Source of the DNA: Pyricularia pennisetigena
Lineage: Eukaryota; Ascomycota; Sordariomycetes; Magnaporthales; Pyriculariaceae
NCBI RefSeq assembly: GCF_004337985.1
Contig: NW_021940920.1
Location: 728,549 to 792,548, forward strand
DNA length: 64,000 nt
Direction: 5' to 3'
In this document: positions 1 through 12,190 of the stretch, piece by piece
Position numbering within the stretch: position 1 is the first letter of the stretch
Layout: the number at the start of each line of letters is the position of its first letter
Notes under the pieces: generated by a model
What the model saw: the letters and a program-made list of their open reading frames with translations, nothing else
What the model was told of the DNA's origin: nothing
The model's database searches: none
Translations under genes and position numbers: made by a program

Positions 1-3000
1 TCTGCTCGACTTTGTTCTTTCGGTTGAACCAATCCTCTGCAGACAATTTGCGCCTCAAAAACCACGATCAGCTGTTCATTATCAGAGTTGTTAAGCCAGC
101 AATCAATAAATAGACGTTGAAAAGAGAGAAAAAGAAACGATCATGAAATTATTTGAGGTACGAGCAGACCAACATCATCCTGGGTGCGACATCCGTGCCA
201 TATTTGGAAAGAGTGCTCGCACCGAGCCCCTCTGCTGCGTTGATATTCATAAGAATTCGGGGTGGCATCTCAGTCGGAGCATGGGAGCGGCACAGCAATC
301 AGACGACTTGATATCTGACAAGAAGCCCCAAGATGTGATTCCCTGCTGTCGGGTCCACGGGCGGGGGGAATTGCGAACTTTGGTGTGGAAAACTTTTGTG
401 ATGGCGATATGCACGAGCGCTTGTAGCCGCCCGCGAGTCCAATTAGGAACCTTGTCGGCCAGCCCATTCTTGGTTGTCCTCCCCGCTCTCCCCGGGATGA
501 TGTAAACAGGCTCTAAAGTGACACGTTAGCCAGTACCCAGGGTTGGTATCGTACCTCGGTTCGCTGAGTTTCTGATACGGGCACTTAATTTTACCCAGAA
601 TGTCGATCGGGCATCTCGAGTGTCCGAGCTCCGGTACATATGGTACTATAAACTAAGTCTAGGTAGGTACCTGGGTTAAAATAAAGGAAGAAAAAGACAT
701 CAGCTTGTGAGCCGGATAAATGGAAAGCATCGACACGCGAGCGAACCATCAAATATTAAAGGTAAGCTGTCCAATTTCTCATTCGCAACCTCGGAACCTG
801 TCAGCTGCTCTGCTGCTTCGTGTCCGAATGGGCTTTGTGCATAAGTCAAGGACAATGTATGCAACCTTTGCTTCACACCTGCACAGGAACCTCGCATATG
901 GTGTTGGTAGCAGTGTGATGATGAATGAGGACGAAAGCTGGACAAATCAAGTGCTTGTAATCATATGATCCAGATTCAGCTTAGCCCGCCCGTGAAAAAT
1001 GAGGAAGCAAGCTGCAAGAAGAAATTTGACAGGGACCTTTTTCAGCGGATCCGGCGGGCTCTCCACCTGATTGCATCGGGATGGCCCACCAAAACTGCCC
1101 CCAGCCGTTCATTGGGTGATGGGACGGTGAACAACGTGGTGCGTGCATGTGCCCGTCCCTTCTCCAATGGAACTCAACTGTCACCCACCAAAGCTCAACC
1201 ATTTCAATATTCATCATCACAGGCTATCAGCATGTATCCACATTGGCAACCGGCGAGGTGGATTGGATGGGCTTTTATAAGCTATCTTAATCTGGCAAAC
1301 TTAGGGCCTATGACTTGCTGCATCGCTGTGTAAGTGGCCTTTTCTGTTTTGAAACTTCAGCTAACACCTTCTTGCTCCCCGACATTAGAACGAGAAAGGG
1401 TTTACTGCGAACCTGGTCAAGATTGAATCTGGTTGATGTAGACTGCGTGGGTGACTCATTCGTTTCAAGACTCTGACAAGCACGGGCAAGCTGGCCGTTG
1501 CTATACAGAAAGCTTCAGATCCTGTTGCAGAACCTTCGCGACATCTTGATTTTGATCCACAAGAGTATTGATGGCTCTACTGATGGCTCGACGGTTTATA
1601 ATTATCCCAAACCATCTTCCTCAAACCGCCACCAGACCCAATCTTGCAAACACAAATGACGACGGTATCATCAACACGTAATTCCTTGGCGACTCTGACC
1701 TGGTCCACCGTCAGCTTCGACTTTCCGAGCAGAGCAGAGTCTCACTAGCTGGTGTGGGTTGACCGGCTAGTTCTTTGCTCATCAAACGTCAAGCTTTTCT
1801 CTGGCGACTCTTCGGCGATATGATCAAACATGCTTTGTATGCGCTGCTGCAACCTCACTTAGATCTGTCTTGGATCTTACCTGCCTGGGAACGACTGGCG
1901 GTAGGGCTGGCCCTGGCGAGTCAGGAAGGCTTGCGGCTCTGCCATGCATGTGCGGCTTTTGAACCAAACAATGTGCTTACACGAATGCGCTCGGCCGATG
2001 TCGCTCTCCCTTAGTGGCCTTGCCTATCAGGCGACAGGGCCATCTGGCCCACCGAGTTCTAGGCTCCGACGGGATCTCTTGTGCAAGTGGGATCTGTGAT
2101 GCCTGCAGGGGCGTTGCGCGATTTGATCCTGTTTTCTCTAGGGTGGTCTCTCTGCTGAGCCGGATGAATGGACGTCCAGTCATCATTTGAACACGTACAC
2201 GTCTCATCAATGTTCAAAGATGTACAGTGTTCTCGCCTGATCTAGAGTGCCTCCCTTTACTCTCTAATTTGAAAGACATCTTGAATGCGGCTGTTTTACG
2301 CCTGTACCGTTTGCATTCTATAAAACTCACAACATAAGACCGGCCCAGTTAAAGTCTTGCTCGCTAGATCCAGGCCCTTCATATCGAGACACCTCTCCCT
2401 TGAAGACAGTTGCCGATGGAATATTGCATATTTTTATGTCTACGGGCAAGGACCGAGCTGATGTCGCCGGACATCGGGCGTATCTGGTTGACGAATGTAG
2501 GACTTAGCTATTCCCCTGTTGGCCAAGAAACACAGCAGTGTGCAGAACCTCACGGAATCTGAAGCATGGCGCGCGGCCAGGCCGCTAAGGATACGAGTTT
2601 GAAGCTTGCACAAGGCACAAGGACACAAAGTGCAATATGTTTTCTGCACCTGAACGTGTGCCAAGAGTGCATTATTGATGTTGGCGCGAGCGACTAACTT
2701 GGTTATCTGTGGTCTTGCGCACACTGTTGGTGGCAAGCAACCCTCCCAAAAATTCCATCTTGCTTTCAGCCTCAAAATGAATCACGCAATGTTGCCACGG
2801 ATGCGTGCTTCTTGCCAGCCTGTCGCCAAGCGCCTGTTGTGTATATAACTCACTCTGACCTTCAACGTCCAGAGCTCTTTCGGAATGGTCGGGTTGTCGC
2901 TCGCTAGCGGGGGGAAAAGAGAATCAGCCCTCGCTCGCTTGTTGTTGGCCCTTTTGAACAACACATCCGGGGGAGTCATACTTCAATCGTCTGATTGAAT

Positions 3001-3359
3001 TTATGAGCAAAGCCCTTCCCGACAAAGCAGACGCGCAGACATCTTTCTCGGCAAAGGACAAGCTTTGTATAAGATCAAGGTTCTCTAGACATTTTGGCGT
3101 CTGCCTGGACAACAGTGCCTCCTTCCCTCTCGGTTCAGAAGGAAGGTTCAAAGATAGGATCAGTGCATCAAATCCTTTGCACCCGAACGAATCTGCCTGC
3201 TCTCGTCAGGCCGAGCCACAAAGACACGTTCGAAACAGTAACCTGGTCTGTTAACAGCTTCTGACAAGTTCTTGTGAATCCGCACATGAGCTGCACCGGA
3301 TGACAAGCGCCTATGGAATATAAAGCGTAAGTCGGTTCCCCAAATTTTATTTGAACTTT

Positions 3360-3360
<1 letters not shown>

Positions 3361-3397
<37 letters not shown>

Positions 3398-3398
3398 G
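3361..3398. repeat. (TTG)n trinucleotide tract
   Basis: About 13 copies of TTG in a row. On the minus strand it reads as a glutamine run inside a short open frame (3168-3524) that has no other protein-like feature, so I treat it as a microsatellite, not a coding polyQ tract. Confidence 0.9.
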
Positions 3399-4917
3399 GG
3401 GGAGATTGAGACCACGATTGAAAGCAAGCTGGCGACTCTCAGCCCTAGACACATACAACAATGAGGTCGACCATGAGGCAGTCACAGAACAGAACTCAAT
3501 TCTGCCGATGTTGAAAAGTGACACTGAGAAATCGGTTGTTCAGCTTTGAGAGCCGTTGCAGATGTTGCTCTGCAGAACGTCTCCAATTCACAAGCCCTGC
3601 CAATCAACATCCTATTGGCCAACATCGACGAACTGTCAGCCTATCTTTGATGACCAGGCTCTCCCCCGACGAGACCTATCTGATTATCTGCTGCCTTGGT
3701 AGGCAGATGAATGGCTTTGAGAAGAATGACACACTCCAAGGGTACACGAGCCGGCAAGATTCCATTGTACACAGCGGAAAATGCCGGAGGTGCGAACAAC
3801 CAGCCCAGAAAAGCAACATTGTTGCTGCCTGCACTTGGCTCTTCAATTCGCCAATGGGCAACATATGGAAGGGGATTAATTGATCGAACTTGTTTCTCAA
3901 CTTCTATGACTCGACCGCCAAAAACAGACTTGACGTTTTTCACGCCTCAATTTGGTGATCGGTGTAGGTTTTCGGAAGAGATTCGAAAATACGAGGGGCC
4001 AAGCGGGCACAAGATTCAGAAGGCGCCGACAACCTGGTCACGCACGCGCCCAGTCAGGCAGACAAACCACAAGTCACACCCCTCTGGTTTGCGGCTCAAA
4101 ACGCCGCCTAGAGTCGGGTTCACTAAATGAGTCAAACTGCGGACGGCGCGGCTGGACCGGACGCGGCGCAGGTCACTGGGTTTTGATTGGAAACGGCGAC
4201 TGGCCTGACTGACCTGAGGCAGGACCCACTCACCCCGCGTGTGGGGGACCAGTGGAGTTCGCGATGGCATCAAGACAAACTAACAAACAAAACACCAACA
4301 AGACCGAATTTAATGGAACTGAGAGAGAGTGCAACTCGCCCAAGGTCAATCAAGCGGGATACGCAAATATCTTACGTTGATTATATGCAGATTTCCATTG
4401 AGCCCCATGTTTTTAAAAGTCAATCAATCCTTCGCGGGGGCCTTTCTTTTGTTACGTTTGGATCCTTTTGGCTTTGCTGACGCCCCAATTGACATCATTT
4501 GGGAAGCAGCCTTAGCCCCAGCCAGGCGAGGGAAGGCCAAAAGGAGGCTGGTGTGGCGCATGGGGTTGGCACCAAAAAAAAAAAAGAAAACCAAAAGAGG
4601 AAAAGGAGCGAAAATAGAAGAAAGAAGGTCTGGTTGGGTTGTGACTGGACAATTTCCGAAGCGGCCAAGCTGCTTTACCAGTGGACGGAGACGTATGTCA
4701 TGTCTGTCAGCGAACGGCACGCGCTAAAAGGGAACTTGACGACCGTGCGATCAAGCAAGCACCCAAGCGAAGCCTGCGAGCAAAGCGATTTGAGCCGCAT
4801 CACGTGATAGACCGGGCAGGCTCGCCCAACTAATGATACTCCCCCGCCTTCTTTCCCGAAAGTCTGGCTGGCGGCTGACTGCCTCGAGGGTTCGACGAAT
4901 CGATCAAGTCCAGTACC

Positions 4918-4920
<3 letters not shown>

Positions 4921-4961
<41 letters not shown>
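4921..4961. repeat. (AC)20 microsatellite
   Basis: Twenty uninterrupted AC units in intergenic DNA. This is the longest dinucleotide repeat I saw in the window. Confidence 0.95.
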
Positions 4962-5795
4962 ATAATCACCACATCCGACTTACTGGTTTTACCAAATCTT
5001 GGGCCAATGGCGTCAGATTCACAAACAACAACCAACCTGAACCCCCAATGTTTTGGCTGGGTCAGAATGAATCGAGCAGCATCAATTCGATGCTCCTCAC
5101 GTCCCTTTGGCATCCGTCCGGCTGGACCCACATTCGGTGTTGGTACCTACTCGCTCGATGGATTAATTCAGCCTTTCTATTTTACACTAGGCTAGGCCTC
5201 CAATTGTCTACCTAGTACTTTGAACACTCTTTTTTTAGGCAGTGATGCAAGCCAAACTCGGGCGGTGCATCGCTGGCTTGCTTGCCTGCACCCGATGGAT
5301 ACAAACGTCACTCCGGGAGACTACGTTAGCCCAGGCCTGGACATCCCTACTTTTTGAAAGTGTTAAGACTTTCTTGACGGCCATTGGACCGAGGCCCAGG
5401 GTGACTTGATTCCGAGTTCCTGCAGTCACAGATGCATGCCATTGTTCTTGGAAAAGCCACCTGCGGTCGGTTGCGTTTGCTTTACATGATGCAGCTTCCC
5501 ATGATCATGACTGACAATTGACAGACCCTGACTTTTTCACCTTCGTTCACGTACCCCCTTTCACCAAGGCTCAATTTCGCATACCATATCCACCCCAATC
5601 ACTCGATATGGGTGGTGCAAAGCCTCTGAAATCCCAATTGACCCCCAATGTCACATACTCGAGATACACACCAGTCCAATGATCCGCCCCGGCCTTTCAA
5701 ACGGGCCATTGTGGAATTTGCTTTGGTCCATCCCGGAGCCTTGCTGTCGTGGCGCTCAGAGCACATACATACATACCAAGGCGTCTTTCTTTCTT

Positions 5796-5797
<2 letters not shown>

Positions 5798-5828
<31 letters not shown>
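5798..5828. repeat. T homopolymer, about 31 bases
   Basis: A run of about 31 T, preceded by several TTTC units (5786-5797), in gene-free DNA. No coding feature is attached. Confidence 0.95.
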
Positions 5829-5830
<2 letters not shown>

Positions 5831-6729
5831 TTAATTCACAGACACATATGTCCCCGATCAGTCTACAGGCTCGACACCTCACCATCGCGGGCGCTGCCGG
5901 ATACACGCCCGTATCCCTCACCACACCTTCACCCTCTCCAAATTGCCCACCCAGTTTACCATCTTGCACCCCTCCGGCCTTCCCCGGCATATTGGTCTCG
6001 TGCCTGATCTCGGCGCGGTCCATTTAGTTAGCCTAATCCCACCTGAAACTTGGCATCATTGCTGTCATACTCAATCACAACGTACCATTCAATACATCTG
6101 CCACACCCTTCTTCTCCTTCAGTATTGATGCCTATCCTACTTGTGTTGACCGGCGCCCTATGGGGATGGGGTCTGATATCTAGTGTCATTGACGAGCTTT
6201 ACTGCCCCCACCGACCGCACGTATGCGTTGCATGATAGTTTGTGGATACCAACTGGGCGGGTATGAGCCACAACTACATGTTCGCCTTTTTCTCTATACA
6301 TGCAACCAAAGCAATGTATAGCCACGCCCGACGTCTGCCTCGTTTTTGTGGCCCCCAGTATCCTTGTTATGACTCTTTCTTTGCTTGCCGACTCTTTCCT
6401 GCTGCTTCCCGTTGGCGAACTACCGGGCGTCCCTTTTACACTTGTCAAGGTACAAGATACTCGTGTCACTCTCATTCTTTCGTCTATAAAGCCTTGCTTC
6501 CTCAGGCCTTCTTAAATCGTTCTGGTCATTGTTCACCATCACCGATCACAGATTGCTCATATTCTCTGGATATCAGTATATCATCACTCATCAGACACTT
6601 CTCTTTTACTCCAAACAGAGCAGTCTCCAAGAAACCTTTTCACAAGCATTCGGCTCTTTGAGATTCACCCCTCACTCAACCTTTGCTGTGAACACTAGCC
6701 TAAAAGTCACGACATATCAAGGTGCTAAA

Positions 6730-6903
6730 ATGCCTTCATCCTCAAGCCGAGGCAGCTCCTCGCCTGTTACAATCTGGTGGTGCCACAACTGCAGCTCAGA
6801 GCAATACTGGGTCAGGAAGACCACGGAAGTTTGCCATGACTGCGGTCACTACCGATGCAGCCACTGCGTCACCGAAAAGGTGTACGTCCCAAACCACCGA
6901 TGA
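6730..6903 (+). CDS. Small zinc-ribbon-like protein, 57 residues
   Basis: A single-exon frame encodes 57 residues. The start at 6730 follows an in-frame upstream stretch that does not look like protein. After a Ser-rich first 12 residues comes a dense metal-binding pattern: C18-x2-C21, C35-x2-C38, H40, C43-x2-C46, with two tryptophans (W16, W17) just before the first pair. This resembles the small fungal proteins that carry a W-x-C-x2-C ... C-x2-C-x-H-x2-C-x2-C motif, usually annotated as hypothetical and loosely like RanBP2/zinc-ribbon folds. Zinc binding is inferred from the spacing; the function is unknown. It stands alone, with no gene for 3 kb downstream. It could be one exon of a longer gene, but the stop follows naturally after the last cysteine pair and a short basic tail. 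Confidence 0.6.
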   Translation: MPSSSSRGSSSPVTIWWCHNCSSEQYWVRKTTEVCHDCGHYRCSHCVTEKVYVPNHR

Positions 6904-7828
6904 GCAAGCAATGAGAACAAGGATCGCCAATTCTCCTGGGCTGTCGTTTTGATGACGCCAAACCAACGAAGCTTGTACCCTTCAAATGCTGGACTTGAAG
7001 TGCCAACTCTATGAATTGCCCATTTCGAAAGCTGTTCTTAGATGCAGCTTCCGGTCAGGGATCTTCCGGGCTTTCAATCGTTCAGAGCGGCGCAGAGGAT
7101 TGTCGCTAGACAGCTGGTCTATGCGAAGCGCGATCCTCACACCAAGCGGACAAACAACTCTCCTCTCTCGACCCTACCAGCACTATTTGTTTTGGGGGTA
7201 CCGACGTTGATGCTTCTAGAAAGCTGCATCGTTTGCCGAAACATCACAGTGCAGGGAGCCCACATTACCGTCTCTCAGAACCACGTTCCGGGTAGTATGA
7301 CGGACGAAATCGACCAACTTTATGAAATCACGACCTTCTCCGTCACACCTCACGTATTATCGACTCTACTATTTTTTTTTTCTTCTCACACTTCTTTCCT
7401 TGTTTTTTCTTCTTTTATTGATCGATGCTAGCCTTTTTAGACTTGTTTGCAGCGTGGTATTCTCACCGTTACGGATAGAAGGACTATGAGTGGCTACACA
7501 AACAGAAACACACAGCTTGCGAAGGCTACGGTGTTAGCAGCAATGCTGCATCAGAACTTTTCCCATTTTGTTTGCTTTCGTGTCTTGAAAGACCACTGCG
7601 CGGGGAGTATGGTGCTTTGTTCTTTTTTTCCTATATCCTATCATGTCTCTAGTCTCATCATAGCATGTGCTACCAACAGCACGTCGGCTGGGTCGAACGT
7701 CCTGTACATTATCAAACCATATCTCAGTCTATGTTTCCTCACGCTCCAAATGTTCATCTGCTGTCTTGGGAAGTTGCCTTGTACTCAAAAGACCATGCAA
7801 TCAAGTCGCCCTTAGGTGAATCTCGGCC

Positions 7829-7855
7829 AAAAAAAAAAAAAAAAAAAAAAAAAAA
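7829..7855. repeat. A homopolymer, about 27 bases
   Basis: An uninterrupted run of about 27 A in intergenic DNA. Confidence 0.95.
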
Positions 7856-8881
7856 GACTTGGGATGACAGCAACCATGTTTTCCCTCCTAGCTTCGAGGT
7901 TGCATTACGGGGCTTGACAAACGAGGCTGAGGCCGTTCTCGTGCAACGTGATACTGGGAGCCCACTGCCCCCAACAGCAGTGACATGTTTTCGGCCTTGT
8001 GCTGTGGGTATGGAAGGGCGGGCTTGCTGGGTGTAGCCCGAAGTGGGTGTGTACTACTCCAAAAAGACCACGGACCAGAATCTTTTTTTTTCTTTTCTCC
8101 CATGTTGTTCTAAATTTGCCCTATCCTCCTTCCTGTTGTGCTAGGGGCGCTTTTTGTTTGCCGCCTAGTGCCCGTCCCTGGCTGATCCAACAAAAAGAAA
8201 AGAAAAAAACAAGCACAGGACAAAAAAAATAAAAAAAAGGCAATTGTTCCTCTTTCCAAATCCGCCTTGTATGCGTGGGTCGGTTGGGGGCCGGATGCCA
8301 AGGATTTTACTTTCCTTGTCCGACTGCGCCGCATTAGAGAGCTCAAAGTACGGGGTCGGTCAAGCGCCCAACATGCTTTCGGGAGGTGTTACTTCGAGGA
8401 AGAAGAGAAAAGAGTTGGCAATAAAAAAAAAGGAATCAGCGTTGCTCTCGGCAAAATGGCGATATCGATGACTGGGGCAAGCGGTTTCATTCCCCGTGCG
8501 AGTGTTTATGTGTGTATGGATGGGCTGGTAGGCGGTGCGCTGTTGTTGTAACCACCACCAACACCACAGGATGGGCGGCTCTGCAGTTGTCACTTATCTG
8601 CATATCTCTCGGTCTTGCGCTTGTGCTCTCTATCCTAACCTCTGCCCATTGATGTTTTTGTTTTTGAGGGTGGGGGGAATATTGTATCGGCAAGGCTGAG
8701 ACATGCATTCCGCTTCCCCGGTTGAGGGGTGTACGGCGGGAACAGAAAACTCATGAATACCTCCCTGCGTCAGCATTTCTTGTCATGCACTTCTTTGCCA
8801 ACTTTCCAACTCGGCCACCGAGCGACATCTCTGATACGGAGTTTCTTCGGTCCGGAATACCAATGGGGAGAAAAAGTAACC

Positions 8882-8910
8882 ATAATAATAATAATAATAA
8901 TAATAATAAT
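8882..8910. repeat. (AAT)n trinucleotide tract
   Basis: About ten ATA/AAT units in tandem. It reads as runs of one amino acid (Asn, Ile or Tyr) in three frames, which explains the short open frames here. Confidence 0.95.
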
Positions 8911-9962
8911 CAAACCTCCGTGATTTTACGGGGTTGAAGAAATGCTCATCGACTTTAAGAAAAAGGGAAATGAATCCCAAAGAAGAAGTATTACATCGCA
9001 AACAAAAGCAGATCATCCCTGAGCGCCTACAGAACCATCAAGACGCAGTTTGTCAATTCCCCAGGGAGGTTCGGTAGCCCCGTCGTGGTTTATTCTGATG
9101 CTGACTGTGTGGTTCATAGCGAGCTTTCTTTTCTGGTATATCCTCTACCCCTTTTGTGTTGCTTGGCTCCCTTGGCCTAACCACTCCACTGGGCCACACC
9201 TCCACAAATTTTCCTGCAGCAGGCCCCCTTCTCGGTGTTAAACGAGATGTGACTGCCACGCGTCTTTGTTGAGAGGCGGATCCGCGTAGGCCCTTCCTGC
9301 GAAAAAAAGAAACTGAAATAAAATGGAAAACAAAGTCTCCTTGTACCTAATTTAAAGATATACGTGAACAGAACTATATCTGTTTTGTGATGGGTATCCA
9401 AGTCGGTTATGCGATAGTATTGAACAACTTGTGCTTTTCTGAAATGTTCTTTTCAGTTCAATAAACACCATTCGCTGAGCTACGACTAGATAGAAATGCT
9501 AACATTACATGTTTCCTTGTTGTTACAATCACACCAAAACCATGTGCCTCGCCACCGCCAACGGGTCTCCGCGTATATGCGGATAAATAACTGTGCAAAA
9601 TGCACATATTGGCCAGAACACTGGTGAAGTCAAGGCTCGAGCCAATGGCGTACCCAGAATACTACCATGTAGTAACATGGGAATGCCCTCTGAGTCCCTG
9701 TCCGGAGTGCCCACTCCTCCTCAAGCAACAGGACTTTTGTCATGCCCAGATCTTCGGGTATGTCCTTTATAGTGTGCAACTGAGCAGAGCACCGGGATTT
9801 GGCTTGGGGGCTTGGATAAACCTTGGCTGCTGTTCCCTCGTCCATGTTCCACGCCCCTACCTTTTGTTCGTCTGCATTAGCTACCGGCTAATGTTGCTGA
9901 CCAAAAGATGTGTGACCACGCTGAGATTGATGGGATAGGTATCAGAGAACCGCACGTCAATA

Positions 9963-12190
9963 TCAGTTGGGCTTCTGTATTGATGATGCCACCGAACCAT
10001 TCCGCTCCCGTTTCGTTTGGTTCAGTGAGGGTGAGGCCAACTCCGTCACCGACGACGAAATCGGCTGGCTCCAATCGGAAGTGTGAAACAAGCTACGGGG
10101 CGGGGACCGAGGTGACGACATTGCACGGCCTCGTTTTGTGTTATTGATAGCCATGCTCGTCCTCCATGAGCTTCCGACTCCGCCCGTAAGGGCTGGCACA
10201 AAAAAGAAGTCGGGTGTGATTCGACGCTTCTTGGTCGAGACCGACGTGCGACGGCCACCGGCCGCTGCTGTATTTTCAGTGCCCTTCCGCGCCGTTGGGC
10301 CGTTGTCGGCGTTAGGGGCTACTGAATCCTCTACTCTCAGGGCCTCTATAAACTCCTCTCTCATCGGGCTGAGTTCGAGACTAGTCCTTGTCGTTTCTCT
10401 TATTATATCCTTGAGCGCTTCGCTGACGGGTGCCGGCTCAGTCATGTCTCTGTAGCTGGAATCTCTCCTTAGCAACACAGGTCTGCTCTCGATATCGGTT
10501 ATTTCAGGGAATTGCTCCATTCCGATTGGGTCAGATGTAAAAGCCAACCTGGAGCTTCCACTTTGATACCCCTTATCGTATGTCCCTGTCGCGTCTGCGC
10601 TTGCTTGTTGATGATGACTTTTGCGCCTGTTATGAAAACTGACTCTGTTCAGATGAGCTAGCTTCGATGCTCTGGTGTTGGAAGACGTGGCAGGATTGTC
10701 GGAGAACAGTCGTGATCCGTGTGTTGTTGAGCGCAGCAGAACCCCTCGAGCAGCCGATAAACATGCGCATAGAATGCCGACAGTAAACTCCAACACCGAC
10801 CAGATTACGCTTGGGTAGTAGTCCCAAGTCGGGTCAACCACCGAGTAGCCGTAGTTGTTCAGACCTTGTAGACGCAATACACTAACAACGGATACACTGG
10901 GTAGCATTTGTCAGCGTCTGAGCTATCCGGTGAGTATGTCGAGAAAGCGATTTTGAAAGGAAAAAAGAGGGTACAAACTTACAAAGCTCCCAGACCAAAC
11001 ATGACGCCGATGATAATCTGCTTCCTCCGGGGCAGGTTCATTCCGTGTAACTGCGAGAGAGGCAAGTAAAGCATCCAGGCGTTTAGAATAACGCTAAGGG
11101 CACCATTGACCCATACGACTGCCTTGATGTTGATACAACTTCCGTCGCTGTGGTCTCCGTCACCAGGCCATCGAGTCCAAGTGTAACTGATGGGATTGCA
11201 TTGGAATATCAGCGTCAGTATGAAGCAAAATCCGCAAGCCGCGTTGAAGATCACTGTGCTCCATAACGCGAGTCGCAGGTTCAAAAGACCACGGATACAC
11301 GTCCGCTCTGATGGATCGCGGCAGAATATCCGAAGGAAGAAGAGCAAAAAAGAGGTTTTGAGCAAGGTCATGATCAGAATGTAGAGAGGCTCGAAAACGT
11401 AGATCCAGTAGCCGATGCTGTCAATCCTATTCGTTTCGAGCGTCCAAACATCTCGTCCGAGACCAGCATCAACAAGTACGTAGCCGACAATAACGTAGAC
11501 GGGAACGCTCGCAACGTAGGTCATGACAAGGAAAAGGTCGTCCAGAGTCAACGAGGACACAGTCGGTCGTATTCTCAACCCTGATGAAAATGCGTCGAAT
11601 ATCTTGCACGAGACACGCACAACCACAGAAACAGTGGTTAGGAACAAGCCAAGCCAGCAAAGTACTCGGATGGGTGTCCCTTGGTCGCGATCAGGCTGGC
11701 CACAGACATTGTCGAGATACTTGTGCGTTTCTGAAAAAAAAAACAACGGCCGTTACCAGACAGTTTATCAGTCAGCAGAGTTTCAATGGGATGTCGCCCG
11801 GAGAGTCGAGTACACGATGGAATCGGTCAGACCAAGGTAGTTCACACACCTAAGGAATCGTAAATGCTACACAATGACCTTGAGCAGGCCTGTATAGATA
11901 TCTGCATGTCCAAATTCCCACAGGCGCAAGTAGTGTTGCCGTGGGGACATTTGATGTCCCCAAGGGCGACGTGAAAACAGGGTAACTATTCATAATCTCG
12001 GTCAGTGTTTCTTTGTCTTTGACGGAAGATGCCGACACCAGGAAACGTTGTTTTTTTTCTTGTTACTTACAGAGCATGTTGGCAGCTCTGGCACCTGAAC
12101 AATCTCGACCGCTGTATGGTTTTCTGCACTCAAGAGCTCATAACATGACCCAAGGCAGACGAGAGCCAAGAACAGACCTGCAAGCTGCAT
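9963..12190 (-). CDS. CFEM-domain PTH11-like seven-helix receptor
   Basis: Four exons on the minus strand (12190-12071, 11985-11850, 11730-10983, 10896-9963) join in frame into 645 residues. A hydrophobic signal peptide (about 1-22) precedes a CFEM domain with eight cysteines: C39, C43, C53, C60, C62, C74, C79, C95. Helical segments follow, beginning near residue 105, with the loop composition usual in the fungal rhodopsin-like (PTH11-type) family. The seventh helix ends near residue 370. A long Ser/Arg-rich cytoplasmic tail makes up the last 270 residues. PTH11-type receptors of the plasma membrane are known to sense surface or host cues and signal through G proteins; the ligand here is unknown. 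The first intron splits the CFEM domain between C39 and C43. All junctions keep frame; the second intron uses a GTGTGT donor. Family placement is firm; a role in infection is only possible. Confidence 0.85.

Larger units (their letters stand above)
1..6729. other. Gene-poor intergenic stretch, left end
   Basis: I see no convincing gene in this stretch. The open frames are short, overlap one another on both strands, lack recognisable domains and are mostly shadows of simple repeats (a TTG tract near 3361, an AC tract near 4921, a T run near 5798). CT-rich sequence increases toward 6500-6700, as expected for the promoter and leader of the small zinc-ribbon gene that follows. The left end may belong to a gene outside the window, but nothing supports this. 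Confidence 0.6.
6904..9962. other. Intergenic stretch with simple repeats
   Basis: I see no supportable gene here. The stretch holds an A run (7829-7855), an AAT tract (8882-8910), several shorter A or T tracts (8080-8240) and only short patternless frames. The part next to 9962 is the 3' flank of the receptor gene on the minus strand. Confidence 0.6.
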
